Shown here piece after piece: positions 38,727 through 51,118 of a DNA stretch of 64,000 nucleotides. The DNA is from Heterodera schachtii (taxonomy: Eukaryota; Nematoda; Chromadorea; Rhabditida; Heteroderidae), in NCBI GenBank assembly GCA_023374025.1, contig SIJG01000056.1, positions 221,140-285,139 of the forward strand, written 5' to 3'. Below the pieces are notes generated by a model. It was not told where the DNA came from. It worked only from the letters and a program-made list of their open reading frames with translations, and made no database searches. How positions within the stretch are numbered: position 1 is the stretch's first letter; the number at the start of each line of letters is the position of its first letter. The position numbers and the translations under genes were made by a program.

Positions 38727-38740
38727 CAGTCACGTGACTG
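38727..38740. promoter_or_regulatory. perfect 14-bp palindrome with CACGTG core
   Basis: CAGTCACGTGACTG is a perfect dyad lying 224 bases before the polymerase start codon. Its core is an E-box hexamer of the kind bound by bHLH factors. It is conserved in the right arm at 50,589-50,602. Its role as a binding site is inference. Confidence 0.45.
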
Positions 38741-38963
38741 GACCCCTCCCCTTTCCCCCAATTCGTACACCCGGCCAAAATCTCAAATCATTCAGCTAAA
38801 TAGTTGGATTTCATTAAACTCTCTCTGCGCTCTAATATTATTTCATTCCGCTCCATTTTTCTACTTATTATTTCGAATCTGCTATTATTTTCCTCCGTTT
38901 ATTTTCTTCAAAATCTCTCTGCTCTCCAACTTCTCATCTTCAACTTGCTTTTTTTTGTTTAAA

Positions 38964-41900
38964 ATGTCTTTTAAACGCGTGAACTCTGTCCAACCCGCCG
39001 TGCCAATGGCCAAAAAATGGGACTTTCGTTCAATCGGGTAAGTTTAATAAGCAATAACATATAAATAGCTAATCCGTTTTAGAAATAATTTCCCGATGGA
39101 GCCTTTTAAACTTATTGACCACCAAACTTCAAAATGCGAAAAGTTTGGTTTTACGAAAAACATTACGGAATTTGTGATCAACCCGGATGTGGAGCGCCCC
39201 GATGAAACGCTGCGAGAAGCGATCGATTTGATGATAAAGAATGCCATATCGAAAACGGAGGAGGCAATGGGGCGAAAAGTGAAAATGTTTGGAGTGGCAC
39301 TGACTGGGGCTGGACTTGGGCATCCCATTTGGTTGCCGTACCGACCCTTCCCTCAAAACAATGCGGATGTTTTGATGGAAGAAATCAATAAATTGGGGCA
39401 AAGCGGAGGAGAAGAAGGGGAGGAAGACAAAAGGACGCTGCTTTTGTCGGAGACAATAAAGATGAAGGTCACCTGTGTTGCGTTACCAGCGGGGGAGGGA
39501 CCGCGAAATGTGCATAAATTCGATTTTGGTTTCAAGGAGCAGCAGCGAATTAAGTAGGTTTAGTGATCTTCGATAAATTAAATGAATTAAAAAAATTTTA
39601 AGGATAGAGAACAATGACAAATTTTGTCTGTTCTACGCGCTGGCCGCGTCGTTGAACTATTTGACGATGGACAAATATTCTTTTATCCGGTTTATGAAAA
39701 ATTTATCGAGACAGAAGGAGGCAGCATATGAACTTTTGCGAAATTCGGGAGTGCAGAGGAATGAAAGTGGCTATGGACTTGAGCATTTGGGGATGGTTCA
39801 GACGCATTGGGTTGGTTTTGGAGAAATATCAGCAAATAACAACATTTAAGGACGAGTTGAACGCGGAAAAGTACAGGATTGTGGCGTTTGAGAAGTCTGC
39901 CGATCCGAGGAAATCGATTCGCGTGCTGTGGAAGGGACCGATCGCCCGGGAGAAAGTTGTGCCGATATTTTTGGAGGGAAATCATTGGGACGGATTGAAG
40001 AATTACGTGAGCTTTTTCAACCGAGGGAAGAAGTTTTGCATTGATTGCGAGTGTTTTTATTGGACGGGAAGCAAACATACGTATGAGTGCCGCGCAAGGT
40101 GTTATTATTGCAACAGAGTTGGGGGAGTGCCGTGTGTGAAAGATGTTGGAGTGAAGATTGAGTGTCCCCATTGCCACCGCTTCTTCTATAACCGGCAATG
40201 CTTCGATTACCATCAGGGACACCAAACTTGCAAACTGTGGAGGCGATGTGTTATATGCAGCAAGACCTATCTGCATAACCCGAAGAAGCTGCATGAATGT
40301 GGGGAGATGTTTTGTCGGTTGTGCAATGTTTGTCATGATGTGGAGAGAGGGTGTTACATCACACCGATCAAGGAGAGGGAGGACAAGGACATTTACAGAA
40401 TTGTTATTTGGGTAAGCAAGGGATTTTTTTTTCAGTTTTCATTTATTTTTTCAGGACTCGGAGACTTCCCAAGATACGGTTTACAAGGAGGATCAGAAGG
40501 AGCATGTCATCAACTACATTTCGGTTCGGGTGACATGTACGGAGTGCTGCGACGACAGGGAGAGGACAAATTGTAACATTTGTGGGGAGGAGAGGGAAAA
40601 GGATTGGAGCGAGGCTGAAGGGAATGAACCGACCAAGGACTTTGTGGAGTGGATTTTGACAGCATTTGTTAAATATGACACCTATATTTTCGCACACAAC
40701 GCTGGGCGGTTTGACGGTAATTGAGGAAAATATCACGTTCGAAATAATGCTTTACTTTAGGGCATTTTGTGTTTAATTATCTGTGTCGGACTGGCAGGAC
40801 TCCGATACCGTTAATTAATGGGATGAAGATCTATGAGTTTAAAGTGAAGAATTCGAAGAAGCACTCTTTATTGATATGGAGGGACTCGTGTTTGCTGATG
40901 CCCGTCAAACTTGAATCGTTAAAGTCGACGTTTAATTTGGAGTGTGAGGATAAGCCGTTCTTCCCCTACTATTACAACAGAAGGGAGAATTACGGAGTTC
41001 GTTTGCCGCATTTGCCGCCGATGGAGGATTATTCGCCGGGATCAATGAGAAAGGAAAAATTTGAAAAGTTTGAGAAATGGTAAGATGAAAACGTGAAATA
41101 TTGATCAACACAATTTTTAGGTATAATGAGAATAGGGAGACGCCGTTTTACTTGCCCGAGGAGTTGAAGAATTATTGCAGGAATGATACGGAAATTTTGT
41201 TGGGTGCGGTCGTTGAGTTCAGGAGGATATTGATAAATGAGATAACGAAGGGATTTGACCCGTTGCCGAGGAGCTGTACGAATGCTGGCATCGCAATGAA
41301 TATATTCAAGGCGATGTTTTTGTTGGAGGAACAACTGTCGATTGTGCCGGAACGGGGGTATGAACGGAACGACCGTGCGAGTGTGATGGCAATAAAATAT
41401 TTGGAGTGGCGGAGCAGGAGGGATGCCGTGGAGATAAGGCACGCGGGCAACGGTGGGGAGGTGAAAATGGGGAAGTACAAGCTCGACGGGTACATTTCGC
41501 AGACGGAGGGGAAAGACAAATGTATCGAAGTGATGGGCTGTTACATCCACGGTTGTTTGAGCTGTTATGACCCGTCGGCGGACTTGGTTGGAGGAAGAAC
41601 TGCGCAGGAGCTGAACGATGAGACGCAAGAAAGGTTGGCGGAATTGCGGCAAATTCTGGATGTTGAAGAAATTTGGGTGAGTAATGAAGAATAATAAAAA
41701 AAAGCTGGCTAATTATTTTAGGGATGTCAAATTGAGAAAGAGCTGAAGGGGAACGAAGAAATGCAGGAATTTTTCGACGACAGGGGGAACGAGAAGGGGC
41801 CGATCGATCCGAGGATGGCGTATGCGGGAGGAAGAACAGGGCCTCTGAGATTGTTTGCGCAGTCCGACGAGAAGAAGAAGATCTCGGTGTTTGATATTGT

Positions 41901-43374
41901 CAGCTTGTATCCGTCGGTGAATTATGGGACAGCGTACCCGATTGGAGTCCCGGAGATTGTGGTGCCAAAGGGGGAGGAGATCAATGTGGAGTGGACAAAG
42001 CCTGAGGATTTGAAGTACAGAGGGTTGTATAAAGTGAGGGTGATACCGCCAAGGGGGTTGAGAGTTCCTGTCCTGCAGTTGAAGTGTGATGAGAGATTAC
42101 TATTTCCGCTGTGCTGGAGGTGCGCGTCGATGTTTAAAAAGGAGAATACGAGATGTGGCCACAAATGCCCCCATGATGACGCACAGCGGAGATATGTGGC
42201 AACGTATACGAGTTTGGAATTGGTAAAAAATACCCATTAAACGTATTTACATATTTATGTTTAGGCAAAAGCATTGGAATGTGGGTACATGGTGGACAGA
42301 TTTTACCGGGCATGGCATTACGAAGCGGTGGATGATGATTTATTCAAGGGATATGTGCGGCTATTCTTGAAGTTGAAGGAGGAAGCGAGCGGATTTCCGA
42401 AAGGAGTTGAGAGCGAAGAACAGAAGAGGCAATGGGCTAAGGAATACAAGGAAAAGTACGGAATTGCGATTGAACTGAGCAGGGTGCAGAAGAATCCAGG
42501 GTTGCGGTATATCAGCAAGCTTATGCTGAATAGCTTATGGGTATGAAATTTGAAACATTAGACTTTTTTAATTATTTTATTATAGGGGAAATTTTCGATG
42601 AGAAATTCGTTGAGCAAGAATGCGGTGATTGACAGGGAGTCTGCCTTTTACGAGTTGGCTTGTGATCATAAGGTGGAGTTCTGTGACATTGTGGAGTACT
42701 CGGACAACGCGATGCGGGTGATTTACAGGGACAAGGAGGAGTTTGTTACTGAACACAAATCGAGCAATATTGTGGTCAGCTTATGGTAAGTTTTTTTGAA
42801 AAGTGAGGAAATATAATTTTTAACAGGACGACGAGCATGGCACGGTTGAAATTGCTGGAGTTTATGATGGAGGCGGAAAGGAATGGCGGGGAGATTTTGT
42901 ACACGGACACGGATAGTATATTCGTGTTTCATGACAGAGGGGTGGAGCCGATAACGACGGGTAAATATCTTGGAGAGATGAGTGAGGAGTATGGCGGTTA
43001 CGAAATTGAAGAATTTTGTTGTGGCGGGGCGAAGCAGTATGGGTTAAAAATCAGAAGCAAGAGGACGGGGGAGGTCGATTACGTGATAAAGATTAGGGGT
43101 GTCACGTTTGATGTGGACAACCGGAAGGCGTTGCATTACGATGCGTTTAAGAAGATGGTGCTGAATTATGGAAAGGGGGAAGTAGACCCTGCATTCTTTG
43201 TCTACAAAAATGACTTTGGGTATGTTTTTTAATGTTTAATCAATCTCATATTATTTTAGTCCAACGCGGGAGTCGAAGGTCGTGACGAGGGAGAGGCACA
43301 AGATGTACAAGCCGGTCTGTCAGAAGGGGATTATTGATGAAGAATTGAATGTGATGCCTTTTGGATTTTACTGA
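38964..43374 (+). CDS. protein-primed family-B DNA polymerase, left arm
   Basis: Eleven exons are joined by 40-49 base GT-AG introns: 38,964-39,037; 39,083-39,553; 39,603-40,411; 40,455-40,716; 40,761-41,079; 41,121-41,676; 41,722-42,222; 42,265-42,540; 42,586-42,785; 42,827-43,219; 43,260-43,374. That gives about 1,320 codons. The N-terminal part has a DKFCLFYALA block and a Cys/His-rich zinc-finger-like region (40,035-40,340). Exonuclease motifs follow: DSET (40,455), HNAGRFD (about 40,695) and YCRND (41,173). Polymerase motifs are DIVSLYPS (41,893), KLMLNSLWG (42,517) and YTDTDS (42,900). This architecture is that of Polinton/Maverick-type polymerases, which copy linear DNA from a protein primer. 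Exon 3 contains a change of reading frame between about 39,728 and 39,849, shared with the right-arm copy, so it is either a disrupting mutation or a recoding site. Confidence 0.88.
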
Positions 43375-43384
43375 TTTTTTTGTT

Positions 43385-43390
43385 AATAAA
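43385..43390 (+). terminator. polyadenylation signal AATAAA of left PolB gene
   Basis: AATAAA lies 11 bases after the TGA stop codon at 43,372-43,374. It is mirrored after the right-arm gene at about 45,939-45,944. Confidence 0.6.
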
Positions 43391-43899
43391 GTTAAAAAAT
43401 TTTAAATGATATTGGGACTAGCAGGGGTGGAACGGCCTAAAGTGAAGGCCCGCACCTGTTAGCCGTAATATTTTTTTGTAACCCCTAGAATCCGAACCAA
43501 TGATTCCCCCTCGTAATGGGCGTACGCCCAATGACTGCGACTAACAAATGACTTACTCGTTGGTCATTTTAAAAAAGCTCCAAGGTCTCTAAGGGTATAT
43601 CGTAAGTGATTACGACACAAATTATTCCTACCAAAAATGCTTCTATACCCTTTTTGAGCAAATTTAATATATCGTTGTGTAAGACATTCCACACCCTACG
43701 ATTTGATATTTCCAAAACCCTTGCTGCATTGGCTGGTGAAATTTATTTAGTGTGATGAATTGTCAAAAGAATGTTTAAGGCCAATTTTAAGAGCTATACA
43801 TAGGGGATGGAGTGTATTTACACATTAGACCCAGAGATGGAAATTGTGAAAATAGACTAAAAGCCGAAAAGTTAGGGCTAAAACCCTGAGCTAAATTGT

Positions 43900-44285
43900 G
43901 AAAATAGGTGAAATATCGAAACTACAAGGTGAAAAATATAGGTGAAAAAAACCATATAGTGCCATGTTTCGAGCCGGATATGTGATGAATGTTTAGGTGA
44001 AAACAGGTGAAAATAGGTGAATTGGTATAAGAACAAAGGTGAAATATTGGAGAAATGGTGAAAAAGGTGAAAAAAGGGCAGAACAGGTGAAAAATATTGT
44101 GATAGCAGGTGAAAATAGGTGAAAAACATTTGGAAATATGTGAAAACAGGTGAAAAAGGGTCATAGCATGTGATATCAGGTGAAAAAAGGGCAGAACAGG
44201 TGAAAAATATTGTGATAGCAGGTGAAAAAAAAGGGCAGAACAGGTGAAAAATATTGGGATAGCAGGTGAAAAAGGGCATGGGAGG
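43900..44285 (+). repeat. GGTGAAAA minisatellite, left arm
   Basis: Many units of AGGTGAAAA with variable spacers (ATATTG, GGGCAGAAC, TAGCA) make higher-order units of about 40 bp. The long open readings across this tract are low-complexity and are not considered genes. The mirror tract is at 45,045-45,430. Confidence 0.75.
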
Positions 44286-44339
44286 GGTGAAGTATTTTGA
44301 TGTTGCCGACTATCCTAAACCTATTGGACTACTCCTATG

Positions 44340-45000
44340 ATGTTGCCGCCAACCAGGGGCCGTAGTCAAAGAAGGTGGTTATGGTTAAATAACCACTACC
44401 ATCATGGTTTACCCGTAGTAAATGAGCAACCACGGGTTCATGGTCATTTAACCTGGTTATTTGACCATGATGGTTGGTGGTTTGTGAACGCACAGTAAAA
44501 GAACATGGTTGGTGGTTACCTAACCATGTAACCATGGTAAAACGACAACCCTGCCCCTGCCCACCCATGGTAGCAGCCTTTATTCTACCAATTTTCAAGG
44601 TACTTTAAACATTATTTTGCCTATTTATTTAAAATAATTAGGGTAAATTTTAATAAGTTCACGGTAGAAAGTTGGTGGTAAAGTATTTACCCTAATTATT
44701 TTAAATAAATAGGCAAAATAATGTTTAAAGTACCTTGAAAATTGGTAGAATAAAGGCTGCTACCATGGGCAGGGGCAGGGTTGTCGTTTTACCATGGTTA
44801 CATGGTTAGGTAACCACCAACCATGTTCTTTTACTGTGCGTTCACAAACCACCAACCATCATGGTCAAATAACCAGGTTAAATGACCATGAACCCGTGGT
44901 TGCTCACTTACTACGGGTAAACCATGATGGTAGTGGTTATTTAACCATAACCACCTTCTTTGACTACGGCCCCTGGTTGGCGGCAACATCATAGGAGTAG
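44340..45000. repeat. nested palindromes at the centre of symmetry
   Basis: The symmetry axis lies near 44,666, between GGGTAAA (44,641) and TTTACCC (44,686). On both sides the sequence is full of short ACCATGGT/GGTTACCTAACC dyads, so each strand can fold locally as well as across the axis. The two sides differ by a 4-bp indel (ACCC near 44,560). No gene is supported here. Confidence 0.75.
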
Positions 45001-45044
45001 TCCAATAGGTTTAGGATAGTCGGCAACATCAAAATACTTCACCC

Positions 45045-45430
45045 CTCCCATGCCCTTTTTCACCTGCTATCCCAATATTTTTCACCTGTTCTGCCCTTTT
45101 TTTTCACCTGCTATCACAATATTTTTCACCTGTTCTGCCCTTTTTTCACCTGATATCACATGCTATGACCCTTTTTCACCTGTTTTCACATATTTCCAAA
45201 TGTTTTTCACCTATTTTCACCTGCTATCACAATATTTTTCACCTGTTCTGCCCTTTTTTCACCTTTTTCACCATTTCTCCAATATTTCACCTTTGTTCTT
45301 ATACCAATTCACCTATTTTCACCTGTTTTCACCTAAACATTCATCACATATCCGGCTCGAAACATGGCACTATATGGTTTTTTTCACCTATATTTTTCAC
45401 CTTGTAATTTCGATATTTCACCTATTTTCA
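45045..45430 (-). repeat. GGTGAAAA minisatellite, right arm
   Basis: This is the inverted copy of 43,900-44,285, seen here as TTTTCACC units. Confidence 0.75.
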
Positions 45431-45954
45431 CAATTTAGCTCAGGGTTTTAGCCCTAACTTTTCGGCTTTTAGTCTATTTTCACAATTTCCATCTCTGGGT
45501 CTAATGTGTAAATACCCTCCATCCCCTATGTATAGCTCTTAAAATTGGCCTTAAACATTCTTTTGACAATTCATCACACTAAATAAATTTCACCAGCCAA
45601 TGCAGCAAGGGTTATGGAAATATCAAATCGTAGGGTGTGGAATGTCTTACACAACGATATATTAAATTTGCTCAAAAAGGGTATAGAAGCATTTTTGGTA
45701 GGAATAATTTGTGTCGTAATCACTTACGATATACCCTTAGAGACCTTGGAGCTTTTTTAAAATGACCAACGAGTAAGTCATTTGTTAGTCGCAGTCATTG
45801 GGCGTACGCCCATTACGAGGGGGAATCATTGGTTCGGATTCTAGGGGTTACAAAAAAATATTACGGCTAACAGGTGCGGGCCTTCACTTTAGGCCGTTCC
45901 ACCCCTGCTAGTCCCAATATCATTTAAAATTTTTTAACTTTATTAACAAAAAAA

Positions 45955-48900
45955 TCAGTAAAATCCAAAAGGCATCACATTCAATTCTTCATCAATAATC
46001 CCCTTCTGACAGACCGGCTTGTACATCTTGTGCCTCTCCCTCGTCACGACCTTCGACTCCCGCGTTGGACTAAAATAATATGAGATTGATTAAACATTAA
46101 AAAACATACCCAAAGTCATTTTTGTAGACAAAGAATGCAGGGTCTACTTCCCCCTTTCCATAATTCAGCACCATCTTCTTAAACGCATCGTAATGCAACG
46201 CCTTCCGGTTGTCCACATCAAACGTGACACCCCTAATCTTTATCACGTAATCGACCTCCCCCGTCCTCTTGCTTCTGATTTTTAACCCATACTGCTTCGC
46301 CCCGCCACAACAAAATTCTTCAATTTCGTAACCGCCATACTCCTCACTCATCTCTCCAAGATATTTACCCGTCGTTATCGGCTCCACCCCTCTGTCATGA
46401 AACACGAATATACTATCCGTGTCCGTGTACAAAATCTCCCCGCCATTCCTTTCCGCCTCCATCATAAACTCCAGCAATTTCAACCGTGCCATGCTCGTCG
46501 TCCTGTTAAAAATTATATTTCCTCACTTTTCAAAAAAAACATACCATAAGCTGACCACAATATTGCTCGATTTGTGTTCAGTAACAAACTCCTCCTTGTC
46601 CCTGTAAATCACCCGCATCGCGTTGTCCGAGTACTCCACAATGTCACAGAACTCCACCTTATGATCACAAGCCAACTCGTAAAAGGCAGACTCCCTGTCA
46701 ATCACCGCATTCTTGCTCAACGAATTTCTCATCGAAAATTTCCCCTATAATAAAATAATAAAAAAAGTCTAATGTTTCAAATTTCATACCCATAAGCTAT
46801 TCAGCATAAGCTTGCTGATATACCGCAACCCTGGATTCTTCTGCACCCTGCTCAGTTCAATCGCAATTCCGTACTTTTCCTTGTATTCCTTAACCCATTG
46901 CCTCTTCTGTTCTTCGCTCTCAACTCCTTTCGGAAATCCGCTCGCTTCCTCCTTCAACTTCAAGAATAGCCGCACATATCCCTTGAATAAATCATCATCC
47001 ACCGCTTCGTAATGCCATGCCCGGTAAAATCTGTCCACCATGTACCCACATTCCAATGCTTTTGCCTAAACATAAATATGTAAATACGTTTAATGGGTAT
47101 TTTTTACCAATTCCAAACTCGTATACGTTGCCACATATCTCCGCTGTGCGTCATCATGGGGGCATTTGTGGCCACATCTCGTATTCTCCTTTTTAAACAT
47201 CGACGCGCACCTCCAGCACAGCGGAAATAGTAATCTCTTATCACACTTCAACTGCAGGACAGGAACTCTCAACCCCCTTGGCGGTATCACCCTCACTTTA
47301 TACAACCCTCTGTACTTCAAATCCTCAGGCTTTGTCCACTCCACATTGATCTCCTCCCCCTTTGGCACCACAATCTCTGGGACTCCAATCGGGTACGCTG
47401 TCCCATAATTCACCGACGGATACAAGCTGACAATATCAAACACCGAGATCTTCTTCTTCTCGTCGGCCTGTGCAAACAATCTCAGTGGCCCAGTTCTTCC
47501 TCCCGCATACGCCATCCTCGGATCGATCGGCCCCTTCTCGTTCCCCCTGTCGTCGAAAAATTCCTGCATTTCTTCGTCCTTCTTCAGCTCTTTTTCAATT
47601 TGGCATCCCTAAAATAATTAGCCAGCTTTTTTTATTATTCTTCATTACTCACCCAAATTTCTTCAACATCCAGAATTTGCCGCAATTCCGCCAATCTTTC
47701 TTGCGTCTCATCGTTCAGCTCCTGCGCAGTTCTTCCTCCAACCAAGTCCGCCGACGGGTCATAACAGCTCAAACAACCGTGGATGTAACAGCCCATCACT
47801 TCGATACATTTGTCTTTCCCCTCCGTCTGCGAAATGTACCCGTCGAGCTTGTACTTCCCCATTTTCACCTCCCCACCGTTGCCCGCGTGCCTTATCTCCA
47901 CGGCATCCCTCCTGCTCCGCCACTCCAAATATTTTATTGCCATCACACTCGCACGGTCGTTCCGTTCATACCCCCGTTCCGGCACAATCGACAGTTGTTC
48001 CTCCAACAAAAACATCGCCTTGAATATATTCATTGCGATGCCAGCATTCGTACAGCTCCTCGGCAACGGGTCAAATCCCTTCGTTATCTCATTAATCAAT
48101 ATCCTCCTGAACTCAACGACCGCACCCAACAAGATTTCCGTATCATTCCTGCAGTAATTCTTCAACTCCTCGGGCAAGTAAAACGGCGTCTCCCTATTCT
48201 CATTATACCTAAAAATTGTGTTGATCAATATTTCACGTTTTCATCTTACCATTTCTCAAACTTTTCAAATTTTTCCTTTCTCATTGATCCCGGCGAATAA
48301 TCCTCCATCGGCGGCAAATGCGGCAAACGAACTCCGTAATTCTCCCTTCTGTTGTAATAGTAGGGGAAGAACGGCTTATCCTCACACTCCAAATTAAACG
48401 TCGACTTTAACGATTCAAGTTTGACGGGCATCAGCAAACACGAGTCCCTCCATATCAATAAAGAGTGCTTCTTCGAATTCTTCACTTTAAACTCATAGAT
48501 CTTCATCCCATTAATTAACGGTATCGGAGTCCTGCCAGTCCGACACAGATAATTAAACACAAAATGCCCTAAAGTAAAGCATTATTTCGAACGTGATATT
48601 TTCCTCAATTACCGTCAAACCGCCCAGCGTTGTGTGCGAAAATATAGGTGTCATATTTAACAAATGCTGTCAAAATCCACTCCACAAAGTCCTTGGTCGG
48701 TTCATTCCCTTCAGCCTCGCTCCAATCCTTTTCCCTCTCCTCCCCACAAATGTTACAATTTGTCCTCTCCCTGTCGTCGCAGCACTCCGTACATGTCACC
48801 CGAACCGAAATGTAGTTGATGACATGCTCCTTCTGATCCTCCTTGTAAACCGTATCTTGGGAAGTCTCCGAGTCCTGAAAAAATAAATGAAAACTGAAAA

Positions 48901-50365
48901 AAAAATCCCTTGCTTACCCAAATAACAATTCTGTAAATGTCCTTGTCCTCCCTCTCCTTGATCGGTGTGATGTAACACCCTCTCTCCACATCATGACAAA
49001 CATTGCACAACCGACAAAACATCTCCCCACATTCATGCAGCTTCTTCGGGTTATGCAGATAGGTCTTGCTGCATATAACACATCGCCTCCACAGTTTGCA
49101 AGTTTGGTGTCCCTGATGGTAATCGAAGCATTGCCGGTTATAGAAGAAGCGGTGGCAATGGGGACACTCAATCTTCACTCCAACATCTTTCACACACGGC
49201 ACTCCCCCAACTCTGTTGCAATAATAACACCTTGCGCGGCACTCATACGTATGTTTGCTTCCCGTCCAATAAAAACACTCGCAATCAATGCAAAACTTCT
49301 TCCCTCGGTTGAAAAAGCTCACGTAATTCTTCAATCCATCCCAGTGATTTCCCTCCAAAAATATCGGCACCACCTTTTCACGGGCCATCGGTCCCTTCCA
49401 CAGCACGCGAATCGATTTCCTCGGGTCCGCAGACTTCTCAAACGCCACAATCCTGTACTTTTCCGCGTTCAACTCATCCTTAAATGTTGTTATTTGCTGA
49501 TATTTCTCCAAAACCAACCCAATGCGTCTGAACCATCCCCAAATGCTCAAGTCCATAGCCACTTTCATTCCTCTGCACTCCCGAATTTCGCAAAAGTTCA
49601 TATGCTGCCTCCCTCTGTCTCGATAAATTTTTCATAAACCGGATAAAAGAATATTTGTCCATCGTCAAATAGTTCAACGACGCGGCCAGCGCGTAGAACA
49701 GACAAAATTTGTCATTGTTCTCTATCCTTAAAATTTTTTTAATTCATTTAATTTATCGAAGATCACTAAACCTACTTAATTCGCTGCTGCTCCTTGAAAC
49801 CAAAATCGAATTTATGCACATTTCGCGGTCCCTCCCCCGCTGGTAACGCAACACAGGTGACCTTCATCTTTATTGTCTCCGACAAAAGCAGCGTCCTTTT
49901 GTCTTCCTCCCCTTCTTCTCCTCCGCTTTGCCCCAATTTATTGATTTCTTCCATCAAAACATCCGCATTGTTTTGAGGGAAGGGTCGGTACGGCAACCAA
50001 ATGGGATGCCCAAGTCCAGCTCCAGTCAGTGCCACTCCAAACATTTTTACTTTTCGCCCCATTGCCTCCTCCGTTTTCGATATGGCATTCTTTATCATCA
50101 AATCGATCGCTTCTCGCAGCGTTTCATCGGGGCGCTCCACATCCGGGTTGATCACAAATTCCGTAATGTTTTTCGTAAAACCAAACTTTTCGCATTTTGA
50201 AGTTTGGTGGTCAATAAGTTTAAAAGGCTCCATCGGGAAATTATTTCTAAAACGGATTAGCTATTTATATGTTATTGCTTATTAAACTTACCCGATTGAA
50301 CGAAAGTCCCATTTTTTGGCCATTGGCACGGCGGGTTGGACAGAGTTCACGCGTTTAAAAGACAT
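45955..50365 (-). CDS. protein-primed family-B DNA polymerase, right arm
   Basis: This is the inverted copy of the left-arm gene with the same eleven exons, from ATG at 50,365 down to TGA at 45,955 (exon 3 about 48,918-49,726; motif A near 47,430; motif C near 46,420). All exonuclease and polymerase motifs are preserved. It differs from the left copy by scattered changes. In one patch of exon 3 (49,320-49,450) nine differences include only one amino-acid change, and several synonymous changes cluster in exon 7 (47,450-47,608). The frame change in exon 3 is present here too. Short introns, motif order and splice sites match the left copy. Transcription of the two genes converges on the palindrome centre. 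Confidence 0.88.
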
Positions 50366-50588
50366 TTTAAACAAAAAAAAGCAAGTTGAAGATGAGAAGT
50401 TGGAGAGCAGAGAGATTTTGAAGAAAATAAACGGAGGAAAATAATAGCAGATTCGAAATAATAAGTAGAAAAATGGAGCGGAATGAAATAATATTAGAGC
50501 GCAGAGAGAGTTTAATGAAATCCAACTATTTAGCTGAATGATTTGAGATTTTGGCCGGGCGTACGAATTGGGGGAAAAGGGAGGGGTC

Positions 50589-50602
50589 CAGTCACGTGAC
50601 TG
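50589..50602. promoter_or_regulatory. perfect 14-bp CACGTG palindrome, right arm
   Basis: This is the mirror of 38,727-38,740, with identical sequence. Confidence 0.45.
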
Positions 50603-50623
50603 TCTGGGTCTACCTTAATTTAG

Positions 50624-50955
50624 AGGGTCATCAATCATTTTAAGACAGCTGTCACATTTTTATTCAAATTGTGCAAAAAAATCATCTGGAGATTCCTTAT
50701 TTTATGAGTCATCAATCATTTTTGTGACAGGTGACCCAAATAATGCGCATATTGCGAAATAGTTGGCCCAAAAAAATAAAAGTCACGTGCAAATTACGAA
50801 GTAATGGTGGAAATTGCGAAATAAGGAACCAATCAATCATTTTTATTGACAGTTTTATTCAAAACGGGGCAAAAAAATCCTTTGGCGAAATTTTTTATGC
50901 GCAGTTAATGCCTATTTGCGAGTCATCAATCATTTTTCTTGACAGCTTTTTTATT
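50624..50955 (-). promoter_or_regulatory. iteron-like repeats upstream of right PolB gene
   Basis: This is the mirror of 38,377-38,705, seen as GAGTCATCAATCATTTT-type repeats each followed by GACAG. Confidence 0.5.
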
Positions 50956-51118
50956 TTAAAGAGGCAAAAAAAAAGTGAGTCATCCAAAAAAAGAATTACG
51001 AAATTGCTATGCAAATGTTTTTATTATGACCTTATAACATGTACTTAAATTACATTCCAAATGCACCACAAAAAATTCGATAGTTTTCACTCACAAACAT
51101 TTGACCTTCACGCCGAGG

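Larger units (their letters stand above)
43422..45907. repeat. central inner block with outward hAT-like ends
   Basis: Both sides of the centre begin CAGGGGTGGAACGG reading inwards, and CAGGGGTG is the typical hAT terminus. The flanking octamers are GGGACTAG on the left and CTAGTCCC on the right. These are complements of each other, not a direct duplication, so this was probably one hAT-like end inherited by both arms and not one element inserted at the centre. No ORF of significance is present; readings through the repeats are artefacts. Confidence 0.55.

Noticed and set aside
39692..40336. 214-codon minus ORF antisense to polymerase exon 3 (mirror at 48,993-49,637)
   Set aside because: The region is explained by the Cys-rich coding exon on the sense strand. 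The antisense protein diverges between arms at sites synonymous for the polymerase.
43878..44279. Long minus ORF of Phe/His/Pro-rich residues (and its mirror at 45,050-45,451)
   Set aside because: It is a reading through the GGTGAAAA minisatellite. Period and composition explain it, and there is no domain or splice context.
47470..48300. 276-codon plus ORF antisense to the right polymerase gene
   Set aside because: It is a shadow of exons 6-7 on the other strand and crosses their introns. The sense strand has all polymerase motifs.
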